Both the position numbers and the translations under genes were made by a program. 64,000 nt of DNA from Balamuthia mandrillaris (lineage: Eukaryota; Discosea; Longamoebia; Balamuthiidae), in the NCBI GenBank assembly GCA_031835245.1, contig JAVKOQ010000028.1, positions 159,001-223,000 of the forward strand, given 5' to 3'. The notes below the pieces were generated by a model. It ran no database searches and was not told the DNA's origin. It was given only the letters and a program-made list of their open reading frames with translations. Shown here one piece after another: positions 37,798 to 49,155 of the stretch. Position 1 is the first letter of the stretch, and each line of letters starts with the position of its first letter.

Positions 37798-38135
37798 GTG
37801 AACCTGGTTGGTATTGTGAAGGAGGGAGAGAGAGGGAGAGACACGAGAAATGAGAAAGAAGGAAGCAAACAGAGGAGAGAAGAAATTACAAAAGAGTGTA
37901 GAAGTGGAGTGTGAGGCATCGTTTATACTTACGTTAGCTTCAAATACCCAGTCACACGGTGAAGAGATCAACGGGAGTGTGGAAGGTGGACAACGTGGCC
38001 GACCCACAAGAGGTCATATTGACTGGCCTCGGGGTATTCAAGTCCAAGGACAACGAGAAGAAAGTGGAGAGAGCTTGGCCCCACCAACAAACGCTTTTGA
38101 TCTCTGAGCTGAATGCTTGGACCAAGGAACATTGA
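37266..38135 (+). CDS. F-box protein
   Basis: Two exons, 37266-37732 and 37952-38135, give 216 aa. A charged N-terminus is followed by an F-box at about 60-105 (LSRELCCLVATYLPPEDLAR, then LAQTCRRLSLVARCVRQRA). The remainder, including exon 2 (GVWKVDNVADPQEVILTGLG), has no recognised domain. It is a candidate SCF adaptor. The exon 2 frame was chosen by splice phase and by its better amino-acid composition; another frame is also open. It converges on the G-patch gene. Confidence 0.72.
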
Positions 38136-38274
38136 CCTATCTTTTTGTTACTTTTTGTTTTACTCTTTTTTCTTTCGCTTTTTTTTGAAAAGACTTACAG
38201 GTATAGAAATAACAAACAAACGTCCTTCTCTCGTTGAAAGGATACAGCATGGTGATAGAGTCCCTCTTGTTTTG

Positions 38275-38309
<35 letters not shown>

Positions 38310-38475
38310 TCCTCTTATTAATGCGTGCTTACTTTTTTGTGGGAGATGGCTTTGGAAAAGTAAAAGCACTTTTGATAAAGCGAGATGCAAACCCTCTTCG
38401 CTGTTGTGCTCTTCAGAAGACGACCATTTTCTTGCGATCCGCTTTTATCTTTAGCCGAGTGCTGAGATGCTGTTC
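38136..38475. other. Intergenic between convergent F-box and G-patch genes
   Basis: T-rich sequence with (TC)n at 38279-38307. No gene seen. The exact 3' end of the G-patch gene lies at its right border. Confidence 0.5.
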
Positions 38476-40006
38476 TCACAACATTAGAACCAGCTGCGAA
38501 CACAAAGAACGTAAACAGAAACACGCCAGAAAATCATTACCTTTGTGTTACTTTCCAGCTGTGCCTTTTGAGCTTCTAGTTTGTGGATCTGCCGCTTGAT
38601 GGAAGAAGCTAGCTTTGGGTCTCTTCCTCGGTTCCGCTGCAATGACTCTTGCAACCTCTCCAAACGAAGCTCCAGCTCCGTCATCGCTTTCTTCCTCCGC
38701 TCAATGCCCTCTTCCAATTCTTCTTCTTTCATCTTCTTCAACCGCCGTTCCTCCTCTTCTCTCCTCTTTTGCTTTTGTTGTTCGCTTTCCGACTCTGACA
38801 TCAAAGTTTTGTTGAGAATGCCAAAAACGTTTTCTCTCTCGGCCTCTTTTTCTCTTCTTTTTGCTGCTTCATACTTTTGTTTGTTGCGTAGTTTCTCTTT
38901 CTTTCTTTTCTTCCTTCTCTGCTCCTCTCCTGCATCTTCTTCCTCACCATCCTCTTCCAACCTCCCTCTCTTTCTGTCCTCATGTCCCAGTCCCAACAGC
39001 TGTTGCTTCATCGAAGGAGCAGCCAGACTTAGTCCCAGTGGTCTCGCTATGCCTTCACCTTGCTTTCCTAAGCCTGCTCCCTTTTTGTAGCCCATCTTTG
39101 CCAACATTCGCGAAGCAAACCCGGTCGTATGCTTCTCCCAATAAGCAATATCTTTGTGCTCTGACACTTCTTTGCTTTGGTGTTTTGTTGTAGAAGAAGA
39201 AGAAGAAGAAGAAGAAGAAAGAGAAGATGAGTCAAACAGGGCTTCTCGAACTTGACTGTGTTTCAAGGTGACGCCTTTGAACAGAATGTCCTCTGCGCGG
39301 ACTTCGGCTTCCAGCCCACCAAAGGAAGAGAAGCGGACCATAAAAGTGCCTCCCTCCGTTTTGTAGCAAAGGCGAGCGTCGTGCCATCGTCTATCTTTGG
39401 GACAAACGGCCCTGCAGTTGTTCTTGCTGTTCTCTTCTTCCACTTCCTTCTTCGTTGTATCGATGGTTTGCGTGTTTGTTGGTGGGTCGTTCCTGACTAT
39501 ATGAAGGCGAAGAAGAAGAACAAGAACAAGAAGAAGAAGAAGAAGAAGAAGAAGAAGAAGAAGAAGAAGAACAAGAAGAAGAAGAAGAAGAACAAGAAGA
39601 TGTTAACACGCCGATGGTAGCCGAGGTACAAAAGATGAAAAGATGGAAACGTACTGGGTAGGACTTCCCACAGCTCGTCCTCTCCATCCGCGAACATGTC
39701 AGGAACGTCCACCGATGTTCGTTTCCTCTTCTCCTCCTCCTCCTCCTCCGCTTCCTTTTCCTCCGCGGCCTGCAGGAGTTCGGCGGTGAGCTGGATGACT
39801 TCCAGCAATTCCTGCTGCGCTTGCAGCAGGGCCTCCCTCTCTTCCCCTTCTTCTTCTTGATGTTGTTGTTGCCCGCTCTTCTTCAGGAGCTCTTGCAGCC
39901 CTTCCATCTGTTCCCAATGCTGCAGCAGCTGTTGGCGTAGCCGTAGCGTGGTGGTGGCGGAGCCGCCGCTCCCCTCCTCCTCCTCTCTTTCATCTTTTTG
40001 TTGCAT
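38476..40006 (-). CDS. Tudor-like and G-patch protein (ZGPAT-like)
   Basis: Exons 40006-39655, 39496-38541 and a very short 38493-38476 give 441 aa. An N-terminal coiled coil (LRLRQQLLQHWEQMEGLQEL) precedes a Tudor-like region (CRAVCPKDRRWHDARLCYKT). The G-patch is GFASRMLAKMGYKKGAGLGK. A long charged coiled coil closes the protein. This order matches ZGPAT-type proteins, which act in nuclear RNA processing or transcription, but the CCCH finger of animal ZGPAT is not seen. A Ser run precedes the G-patch. The last exon adds only five residues and is the weakest part of the model. Intron 1 contains a pure CTT/AAG repeat. Confidence 0.82.
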
Positions 40007-40299
40007 TTTTTTGTTTGCTTTTTTGATTTTTTCAGAGTTCCCTAATAGGGTGGATAATTATTTGGAACCTAATAGTAGTTAATCATGGACAAATTGTGTA
40101 GTATTATTGAAGAAGTTGAGTTGAGTTGTGTAAGAAAAAGATCAGAAAAATTTTACTATAACGGTTTTTCTTTTTTGTTTTCTGAGAAAGCATTACCTTG
40201 CTCTCCCATACGATTATTTTTTTTTTTGGCTGGCTTCCTTGCAAAGACTTGGCTTATTCTTGGCCGTTCGTCCAGTTCTATCCGACGAGAAGAAGAAAA

Positions 40300-41475
40300 A
40301 TGAAGAGGCAGCAGAGAACGCGCAAACAACAACAAAGGGGAGAAGAAAAGAGGCCTCCCAACATGAAGAAGAAGAAGAAGAAGAAGAACAAGCACAAGAA
40401 GAGGCGGCCGCCAGGCTCTCGTGCCAACACGGCGAAAGAGCAAGCCCAAGAGTTCACCATCGAAAGCTACGCGAAGCTGGGCCTCGGCAACGGTCGCGGC
40501 GGGTGCCTTTGCAACCTCGGCGCCTCCGACTCTTGCCTCTACTTTGACGTGCTGCCCCCCGCCCTGGCCTCCTCCGCCGCCTTTGGCGCCCTGCTGGCGG
40601 GGGAGGTGCCCTGGGAGGAGCTCTTCAACCGAGGGAGGGCCGTGCCTCGCCTGGTCTGCACGCAAGGCGCCCGCACCGCCGCCGTGGAGCCCATCTACCG
40701 CCACCCCACGGACCGCCACTCGGAGGTGCAGCCATGGACGCCCACCGTGGCGGCTCTGCGGCAAGCGGTGGAGCGACACCTGCAAGAGCAGGAGCCGGCC
40801 AGGTCTCATCCGCTGAACCACGTGTTGATCCAATTGTACAGAGACGCCACGGACTTTATCAGCGAGCATGCCGACAAGACGTTGGATGTGCTGAGAGGTT
40901 CTCCCATCCTGAACCTCAGCTTGGGGGCGTCGCGCGTGATGGAGCTGCGCCCCAAGCAAGGAAACGAGGAGGAGGAGGACAAGGAGGAGGGTGAGGATGG
41001 AGAGGGAGCACAGATGCTCCAAAGGCAGAGGATCACCCTGCCGCACAACTCTCTGTTCGTTTTGGGGTGGGAGACGAACCGAAAGTTTCGGCATTCCATT
41101 CCAAAGGAGGATGAGGCGCGTGTGCCAACGGAGAGGAGGGAGGATGAGAACAGAGAGGAAGGCCGGCGCATCAGCCTCACCTTTCGGAGCATCGCCACGT
41201 TCCGGAGGTTCAAGGATGGGAGGCTGTTTGGGCAGGGAGCCAAGTGTAAAACGGAAAAAGAGTTGGACGATGAAAGAGGAGAGAACGCACAGGAGACGGA
41301 GGAAGAGGAGGCGGCCAAGCTGTTGTCGGCGTTCCACAGAGAGAACTCGAGGTCGGATTTTGAGTGGGAGAAAGCGTACGCGTCCGGATTCGATGTCATT
41401 GACTTCAGCATCATCAATAACGGCAGTAACGAAGATGCAAAACCAGATACCACTGTTGTTACAAAGGAAAGCTAA
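40300..41475 (+). CDS. AlkB-like 2-oxoglutarate/Fe(II) dioxygenase
   Basis: Single exon, 391 aa, from the first ATG in frame (MKRQQRTRKQQQRG). A very basic Lys-rich N-terminus suggests nuclear targeting. The catalytic core has the iron ligands HxD in ISEHADKTLD and the distal His in KFRHSIPKE, and the 2-oxoglutarate Arg in RISLTFRSI. LNHVLIQLYRD resembles the substrate-lid region of fungal-type AlkB proteins. It probably removes alkyl groups from nucleic acid, though protein or RNA substrates are possible. An acidic insert (about residues 225-245) lies inside the fold. Its stop codon is only 21 bp from that of the convergent DNA glycosylase gene. Confidence 0.85.
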   Translation: MKRQQRTRKQQQRGEEKRPPNMKKKKKKKNKHKKRRPPGSRANTAKEQAQEFTIESYAKLGLGNGRGGCLCNLGASDSCLYFDVLPPALASSAAFGALLAGEVPWEELFNRGRAVPRLVCTQGARTAAVEPIYRHPTDRHSEVQPWTPTVAALRQAVERHLQEQEPARSHPLNHVLIQLYRDATDFISEHADKTLDVLRGSPILNLSLGASRVMELRPKQGNEEEEDKEEGEDGEGAQMLQRQRITLPHNSLFVLGWETNRKFRHSIPKEDEARVPTERREDENREEGRRISLTFRSIATFRRFKDGRLFGQGAKCKTEKELDDERGENAQETEEEEAAKLLSAFHRENSRSDFEWEKAYASGFDVIDFSIINNGSNEDAKPDTTVVTKES

Positions 41476-41496
41476 AAAACAATCTTTGAAATCTCT

Positions 41497-42068
41497 TCAA
41501 ACTTCTCCTTCAGAGTCTTGTTCGTCTCCGTTTTCTTTCCCTTCAGATTCTGCTGTTTCCTCTTCTTCCCCTTCGGTTTCTGCTTCTTCTTCTTCTTCGT
41601 AGTCTTCTTCGTCGCTTCGGTTCAACAGTTTCTTGCATCGGAACCGCTTCACAAGAACAATAACATTAAACATCAGTTTCCGTTTTCGTGTTGGGCTTTC
41701 CAACGGTTGCTCCACTATTCCTTCTATTTCTTCTTCGTCACCCCTGCCACTTTCTTGTGCTTCTTCTTCTTCTTCTTCTTCTTCTTCTTCTTCTTCTTCT
41801 TCTTTTTCTGCCTCACCACTTTCCTCCTCATCTTCTTCTTCGTCTTCAGGTTTCTTTTTCGCTGTACAAACAAAAGAAGAAGCAGAAGCAGAAGACAGTT
41901 AACAAACAACACCAAATGATTGCCAAGTAATCGACTTACCCATCTGTTGAAACATCCAGTCCCTGTACATGGTTAACTTCTTGTCCGTTGGTCTTATTTC
42001 CTGCCATTCTTTAAAGCAGTCAACAACAGGTGGCGATAAAGAAGCGAAAGATGAATGTAGACGAACAA

Positions 42069-42125
<57 letters not shown>

Positions 42126-42527
42126 AACGACAAGAAAGAAAGAAACGACAAGAAAGAAACGACAAGAAAGAAAGAAACGACAAGAAAGAAAGAAAGAAAG
42201 AAAGAAAGAACGAAGACCGCGGAAAGAAGAGAAACAAACCTCCCAGAACAAACATGCGAAACGAGTCATCCGCATACTTGCCCAAATACTTGATGTCCTT
42301 GGGCGTGGTCCATTCGGCATGATAGTAGGCCAGGGATACGTAGCGGATGGCGGCCGCCCGCTTGTTGGCCAGCCCCAAGGGCCTCAACATGCCCACCATC
42401 TCCGCATGGCTGGCCACGCACATGGCGGAGGGCGTGGGCCACCGCTCGAACAGCCGGAAGATGACCGGCCGGACTTGTCTCTGCCCATGCGTCACATTCA
42501 AACACTGCCAAACGAACTTTCAGCAAA

Positions 42528-42592
<65 letters not shown>

Positions 42593-43149
42593 CGTTGAAC
42601 CATGCATGTGACAAGCATTTTCCATGGGTTTTGCCAAAAGGTCTCCTGTAGGAGGCCAAAGGGAGACTTGGGAGGGCTCCATCCCTCCTTTACCACCCCA
42701 CCCTGCCCCGAGCCACAGCGCCAAGAGGGATGGCCCTCCTTCTTACAATACACACAAATAGGAGTAGCAGCGGGTTGGACTTTGTCACCCACCACTACTT
42801 CTTTCTCTCTTGCTTCCGCCTCTTCCTCATCCTCCTCCTCTTGAGAAAGAGGAGGAGGAGAAGAAGAAGAAGAAGAAGAAGAAGAAGAAGGAGAAGGAGA
42901 AGAAGAAGAAGGAGAAGAAGAAGGAGAAGAACAAGCAGATGAACAAGAAGAAGAACAAGCAGCAGATGATGGATGGTGAGCTTCCTCCGGTGCACAACGT
43001 GGTTGTCCCAGCGAGACCCATCGCCGTTGCCTCGCGGTTTTGAGGCGTTGCACGTAGCCAAGCACTGCTCTGCTTGGTGGACAACAGCACGCAGAGGAGC
43101 CGGGCAGCTCTTCGCCATCATCACTCCCTTCCTCCTGTTTCTTCTCCAT
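41497..43149 (-). CDS. MBD4-like DNA glycosylase with CCHC zinc knuckle
   Basis: Exons 43149-42601, 42504-42240, 42008-41940 and 41861-41497 give 415 aa. A low-complexity N-terminus contains a CCHC knuckle, CVYCKKEGHPSWRC. The HhH-GPD domain starts FGLLQETFWQNPWKMLVTC and continues LRPLGLANKRAAAIRY. Its catalytic Asp lies in YLGKYADDSFRMF (D263), aligned with the Asp in the GKYGNDSYRIF motif of MBD4, and the domain ends EWQEIRPTDKKLTMYRDWMF. A long acidic tail follows. It probably excises T or U from G mismatches. No methyl-CpG-binding domain is present. Introns 1 and 2 carry long (AAAG)n tracts. Confidence 0.9.
42070..42213. repeat. (AAAG)n microsatellite in intron 2 of the glycosylase gene
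   Basis: Tetranucleotide AAAG runs interrupted by AAACGACAAG blocks. Confidence 0.95.
42531..42592. repeat. (AAAG)n microsatellite in intron 1 of the glycosylase gene
   Basis: About fifteen nearly perfect AAAG units; the second such tract in the same gene. Confidence 0.95.
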
Positions 43150-43654
43150 TGGGTTGCCAGCTGCACTACTTTTTTCCGGGAAAAAATTCAGGTGGAAACT
43201 TCAGAAATTGATCTCAGATGAAATGATCTTTTATTCAAAGGAATATCCTGATTGGCCCTTGCATCCAACCTAAAACAAAGGCCCAAACCAGGCGGCTCTT
43301 CGCAAAACAACGAAAGCTCTGCTTCGACGTCGAAGACCCCTCCCGCAAATATAAGATCCCCCTTGCAAGCCTTGATAGTAGGGAGGGGGTCAAGGATTGT
43401 TGCTTTCCTCCCTCTCTCTCTCTCTTTTCTTCTGAAGAAGAGGTTTCAGTTGAAGAAAACATTGGTTTGAGGTTTTTTCACTCCTTTAAGTTTAGACCAA
43501 TATTTTCAACTGAAACCTCTTCTTCAGAAGAAACAAAAAAAAAAAAAACGCCACCCGTCCCATTAACAAAACAAATGCTAGGACGTTACCCCTCCTCTGT
43601 TTTGTTTAAAGCTCAACAACAGGACCTGAACAAACCCCACCAGCAACCATCCAC
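43150..43654. promoter_or_regulatory. Divergent promoter with long inverted repeat
   Basis: A spacer of about 500 bp between the divergent glycosylase and small membrane-protein genes. It contains a 29-bp perfect inverted repeat (43426-43454 and 43505-43533) extended by ATTGGT/ACCAAT in the loop. No other gene seen. Confidence 0.6.
43426..43533. repeat. 29-bp perfect inverted repeat
   Basis: Arms 43426-43454 and 43505-43533 are exact complements (core CTGAAGAAGAGGTTTCAG) with a 50-base loop. The loop itself holds ATTGGT at 43461 and ACCAAT at 43496 at nearly symmetric positions. Confidence 0.9.
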
Positions 43655-44097
43655 ATGCAACTCACTGTGTTGTTATTGGTCATCATGGGTACGGCAGGCG
43701 GCCTTTCGGCGCTCTGTCACACTGCCTACTTTCTCTACAAGCTCTACACGGCCGGCCGTCGCCAGAGCTCATACTACTACAATCTCGACAACAGGCTGGA
43801 GGCTCACGAAGAGTACGGCAACAACGCCAGTTGTGACGGCGTTATAGAGCTGGATTCTAGTACGTACCCTTTTTTTTTGTCCATGCTTCGTTTCGTTTTT
43901 AACCGGTGTTAACCTCCCTAAAAGTGGAGGTATCATGTTGCATGGGGTGGTTGTGGAACAGCTGCACGGAGAATGGGGCCATGAAGAAGCGCACGTTCAT
44001 TGTTTGGTACCTGGTGGCGCTGGGCGTGGACTGCGTCCTCACCGCTACCCTCTGCCTTGTGGTCTTATTTCTGCTGCCTAGGGGTATCACGGTTTGA
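43655..44097 (+). CDS. Small two-pass membrane protein, unrecognised
   Basis: Exons 43655-43859 and 43925-44097 give 125 aa. A hydrophobic N-terminus (LTVLLLVIMGTAGGLSALC), which could be a signal anchor, is followed by a polar loop with Tyr-rich QSSYYYN. A CC motif and a second transmembrane helix near the C-terminus (VDCVLTATLCLVVLFLL) complete it. The splice gives ...ELDSMEVSCCMG. No family is recognised. The size and the two helices recall small claudin- or cornichon-like membrane proteins, but no motif supports either. Confidence 0.65.
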
Positions 44098-44250
44098 CGG
44101 ATATCCTACTCCTCACTTCTGTTTGTTCTTCGACTAATCACCAAAAGAAGTACGCACGTGTTTTTTTTTAATTCGTCGTTGTGTGTTGCTGGGTTATGAG
44201 ACATCCTTTTCTGCACACGGCATCGTTGTCCAGTCTTTATGTTTGCTATC

Positions 44251-47200
44251 TTAGTTATCGTCGTCGTCATCATCTACTCCTTCATCGCCTCGTACCTCTT
44301 CGTCCCCTGCTTCGTCGTTGGCTTCACACAACAAGTAAGCAAAAAAAAAAAAAAAAATAAATAAATAAATAAATAAAAAGAGTAAGTTTTCAACAATAAA
44401 AGATGGTGGTACCTTGAAGAGGAAACTGAAAAGGTATAGAATCCAACGAAATGACAAAGTTAATGCCCTGCTGGATGCCATGCGCGAGACACTGGGGTCC
44501 TTGGCATCGAAAACGTGTCTCCACAAACTCACGGGAGAGCTCTGCCAAGAGGCCGTGATTGACAAACTGCATGGCGTGTTGGATTTCTTGCAGCCGTAGC
44601 TCTTGCTCCCCTGCAAAGCCCAACTCTTTCTCCGCATCCACTTTTGCCTTACCGTCAAGGGTTTTCGCTCTAACGATCGCTCTTCTCTTGTTCTTCGTAT
44701 CCTTCGTAGATTCCACCTCTTCTTTCTCGATTTTCTCGTTTTGATTTGCGATTGTAAAATCAATTTTGTCGGGATCTATAGTAGACACTTGTCCTTTGAG
44801 AAGAAGTCCGTCTTCGTAAGACAGCATAAGAGAAGGTATGTGAATCTCATCTTCAGGGTTGGTGAGACGTGGAATGGCTTCGCCGCCTGACATGGTGAAC
44901 GGCAGTTGATCTTCCATGTGGTTGATGACGACTGCAGCCTTCGCACCTAAGCTCTCCAATGTTTTTAACTTTTCCACAAACGTGCAGTTACCTCTCCATA
45001 TCAATACAAACTTGCCCGCTAGCTCTTCTTTCAACGCGTACCACCGTTCCTCTTCTGCTCCATTTTCATTACTGTTTTTGTCGCTCAAACTCGAGGAAGA
45101 AGAAGAAGAAGAAGAAGAAGAAGAAGAAAGAGAGGATGGAGTTGAATATCCGCACATAGAGCTTGGGATGTGGACTATCTCTCCTTCAAAGTTAGCAGCA
45201 TCACCGCCCACAGATTTTGATGCCATTGCGAAGGTTGGGCCGACAGCAGCTTCAACGCCTACAACAGTTAGTTGAACTTTTCCTTTCTCCTCTGTTTGCC
45301 GTTCTCGCTGTTTTCTCGTGGTTGTCGTCATGTGATGGATTTCTCGTTCTTTGGCTTGTATCAGTTCGTGCATTGCCTCTTCTTTGATATTCTTTTGCTG
45401 CTGCTGTTCCTTTTCTATCCGCTCAAGAACTTCTTGTTCTGCGCTGCTCATGTTGGCTTTCTCCTCTTCCAACTTTTGTTCTTGTGCCAGCTTCTCTTTG
45501 GCCACGTCTTTGATTCTTTCTTTGATTCGCTCCCGCACTCGATCTTCTCTCCTCTGGTTCCATCGTTCTGCTATAACCGTTATCTCTTCTCTCAAATTAG
45601 TTTCTTCTTCATTCCCCTCTTCTTCCAGCTCAACTTCGACAAGTTTTTCACCCCCTTCCCTCTTTGTTTCATCTTTCGTAGTTGCAGTTGTAGCTTGTGC
45701 TTCAATATGTTTCCAAACTCTCCGAAGTGTCAGCAAATCATCTCGCTGTAAGTTAACCAAGTTTTCTTTTCCAAACTGATGTAACTTGTTTGCTACTCGT
45801 TCCACTTTCATTTGTTCGTCTCGTTCCTCTTTTTCATTTCCTTCGTCCCTTCTTTGATCCGTTGTTATCGTCCAAAACCCCTCTTCTTGCATTATCGATG
45901 ATAACAACGAAGAGGCATCAATGTCTGACTGCATCCTGTTGGTCGCTGTACTCGCAGAGCCTGTTGTCTTTAAATAATCTGTTTTAGCTCCTCCAAAGAG
46001 TTCCTCTCGCGTTTTTCGTGGTGTTGCTTTGCTGGTTCTGGATTTTGGTTTTATGCCTTCTTTCTCTACCTTCTGTGCTGCTTCATTCTCTTCTTCGTTG
46101 TCTTCATCGTCTTCAATAATCCTCAATTGGAGTTGAACTAGACTTGGTCCAGTATAAAAATCGAGAGCGTCGACAGTGATCTCTTTCCCCCAAAGATTGA
46201 CAGGAATGTGCCCAACGACCTTCGGTGGCTGCCCCAGCGAATGTAGTTGGGATACTGAATATGAGGTAGAAGGTGCTGTCTCTAATATGAAGAAGGAGAG
46301 GGAGAGCCATAGAGGGTGAAACATCGGTAAGCAAAAAGTAAAACAGAAGAAGAACAAGAAGAAGAAAACCTGAATGAGGCGAAAGTGGAAATTGTTTTTC
46401 TTTTACACCAAGAATGTACAACGCTGTGTCGCGAGCATCTAGATCGTATCCCATAAGATCTCCCATCCAAGATAACGCTGGCAAGTAGCGGGGAGGCAGA
46501 GGACAAATCGGTGATAGCGTAGTGTTATGTTGTTTCTGTCGTTTGGACAATGCCGCATCGTTCGCTCTACCTCCCCTTTCTCCATTTTTTGGACGTGCTG
46601 TGCTGTGTGATGTTGTGTTTGTCTTGATCTGTTTCCCTTCTTCTCCGTTTCTCTCTTTCTCTATTTCGCGTTCTTGTTGCACTGTAGCTGATGGCCGACA
46701 AAGTTGTCCATCGCACATTCCCGTTTCTTCCTTCTCCGCTTCTGCTATAATTTCTTCGTTCTTCCCAACTTTCTTCTCTTCTTTCTCTGCCGTTTCTATT
46801 GTTTTGCCAAATACCGGAAAAAAATGTCCTTCCGTGCTGAATAGGAGGTCCTCTTCTTGTGCGAAGACATTCTTCTCATAGTCGAAAAGAAGGTAGAGAT
46901 ACTTGAGAGTCTCTGAGAGAAAGAAAGAGTCCATTCTGTCTTCCAAACGTGCTTTCTGAACATCTGCAACAGCGGCGTAACCACAAGGTGTTCTTGTTTT
47001 GCGAAGGTTTTGGAGGATGTGCTGTCCTACTTGAAGGTAATGCTTGTCTTTAGTGGCACCATATAGCATAAAGGTACTCTCCACAAGCTCTGGCCGCAAT
47101 GGGTAGCTCTTTCCATGGCCTATTTAATCGATGTAAGAAAGGAACAAAAAACAAAGAAGGAAGCAAGAATACAAGTGGAATAAATATAAATACCAGGACG

Positions 47201-47653
47201 AGCAGTCTTTTTGGATACATGAAACACCTCCGGCGTAAATCCAAACCGACTCCAAATGCTATAATATGCGGAGTGGGCTTCTATTGCTGTAGAAATATCT
47301 CCGTAGAGCACCAACAGACCTGGCCAAAAGGCTTGTAGGCTATCTACAGTTTCATCAACCACACCACCAGTGTCCATCGACACATCAAAGTACCAACTGC
47401 CTTGTTTGGAATATGTCATGATGGCGTTGTATGACTTCAAAGATGTGAAGAGACGTAAGCAGAAGAAGGATGAAGGAAGCAGGAGGAGAAGGACAATATA
47501 ATTACAGTGTTGAACATTTCAAAGTGTTCATCAGCGCCATATAGATAATAGGCTTTGAGCAAATATTCGTAGAAGGAATCAAAACCAGCACCAATTCCAC
47601 TCTTCCGTATTAGCCAAATTCCCTGTTTGGTGCTTCTGGTCAACTTACTTGTT

Positions 47654-47703
<50 letters not shown>

Positions 47704-48933
47704 CTTCTGAGTTACGTTGTGTTTTTTAACGTACGCTATTAACGTCTATAAGATTTCCCAATAACTGCGTTTTGGGTGACCGCCTTGCCCAAAGTTCTTG
47801 TATCGCTCGCTTTGTTACCTCCTCAAATACAGGAACCCCTGATAGCCGGCTCAGAGCCCCAAACTCCACCAGCAGCGTGCCCGCTCCCGCCAGGCATGTC
47901 TGTGTTGTCACTCCTGTTGGAACTCCTTTTCTATGTTTCGTTTCAAGAAAATAAAAGATATTGTTGATGGTAACCTTGAAGAAATGCAAATAGCATGAAG
48001 GAAGAGAGATACACACCTAAGATTTATGAGAGAATAAGGGATGCCAGTGGGAGTGTCGAAAGCAGGCAACAGCCTGTACCCCAAATCCAAAGCCATTTCC
48101 AGCAACACACCTCTGCCGGAACTTCCTCGATCGTAGTGGAAGCCCTGTTCTGGTAAAAGAAACCGTTCTGCCAGAATGTGAGAAGAGAGCAATCCTCCTA
48201 GCATGCGAATGGTAGTTTCAAACAGGGACACCGTCACATCTGTGTCGAATGTGATGGTAGAAGCTGCCAAGTTTACCGCCTTTTCGAACTCGCCCAAATC
48301 TCCAAATACCTGCGTTTTGTATGCAACATAAGGAAAGGGAGCCAATGAATAACAGGTCGCAACGCACCACTAGAGTATCCATGCTATCCACCAGCGTGAG
48401 AGAAAAACTGCGAAACAAGAGAAGGAAAGGAAAAAAGCAAGTAGAAGCAGAAGACGAAGAAGGAAGAAAGAAGAAACAAGAAAGAAAAAAAAAGAAGACA
48501 GAAGATAAGACAGTGTAGAAAAAAGCAATGAATGGAGGAGACAGTACTTGCCGAGTGCGTCATCCAGACTTCCACGTCCATGTTCTTGGCGATACCTGCC
48601 TGTACAAGAAAGAGGTTGTAACTCATCTGCGGGGAAAGCATGCCGTAGGTAGCCGTTCCACGCATGATAAAACATCTCCTTCACTTCCTCCCTGCATTCG
48701 ATTACAAAAACCTTTGAATACCACTGGCAATAGGAGCGAAGAACGAAGAGCCATCACAGTGTTTCACACAAAAAAAAAAGTAGCAACACAATCACAAAAA
48801 AAAAAAAAACGAACCTGAGCCTAGCTTTCTCCCGAGTGGTAAAGTAAGGAGTGCAGTAGCTATGTTGTGGAATGGTCACCGCAGCCAACACCAGCAACAA
48901 GACCAAAGACCTAGAGAAGCGTAGCAAAGGCAT
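44251..48933 (-). CDS. EDEM-type GH47 alpha-mannosidase-like protein with PA domain
   Basis: Ten exons: 48933-48815, 48691-48548, 48407-48368, 48309-48017, 47930-47735, 47632-47516, 47434-47194, 47119-46370, 46281-44413 and 44321-44251, giving 1279 aa. A signal peptide ([13 protein letters not shown]) leads into the GH47 fold: [73 protein letters not shown] and FSTEGHFF. A long Lys/Glu-rich insert follows FSTEGHFF. A second part carries a protease-associated domain ([11 protein letters not shown]) and an acidic C-terminus. EDEM proteins trim mannose on misfolded glycoproteins for ER-associated degradation, and a PA domain is typical of EDEM3. No KDEL signal is visible. Confidence 0.92.
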
Positions 48934-49155
48934 GCTGTGCTGGCCTCTCCCTCCGTGCATCGTGGGCCAGCCTTGTTTTTTTTCTGTTGCATGTCGACAT
49001 AAACAGTAGTTCCGCTGATGAATGATCGTGTCGACGTGAAACGACTTTAGGCAATTAATTCCCCCTAAGGTCGACAAAAATGATGATAATCTCTTTCCTT
49101 GGCCTTTGTTGTTAGCGGAAGTGTACCCCCCCCCCCCCCTATCTTGCACTCGAAG
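48934..49155. promoter_or_regulatory. Divergent promoter, EDEM and C2 gene 1
   Basis: Three GTCGAC palindromes (48993, 49030, 49070) lie within 83 bases between two divergent start codons. A run of about 13 C near 49126-49139 follows. The repeated word suggests a shared regulat­ory site. Confidence 0.5.

Noticed and set aside
39508-39602. Pure AAG/CTT repeat that could be read as poly-Lys or poly-Ser
   Set aside because: It lies in intron 1 of the G-patch gene between a GTACGT donor and a TATAG acceptor that restore the frame.
40156-41337. 393-codon open frame opposite the AlkB-like gene
   Set aside because: The sense frame carries all AlkB ligands; the antisense protein shows no domain.
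42070-42592. (AAAG)n tracts as a CRISPR-like array
   Set aside because: Plain tetranucleotide microsatellites in introns with no spacers.
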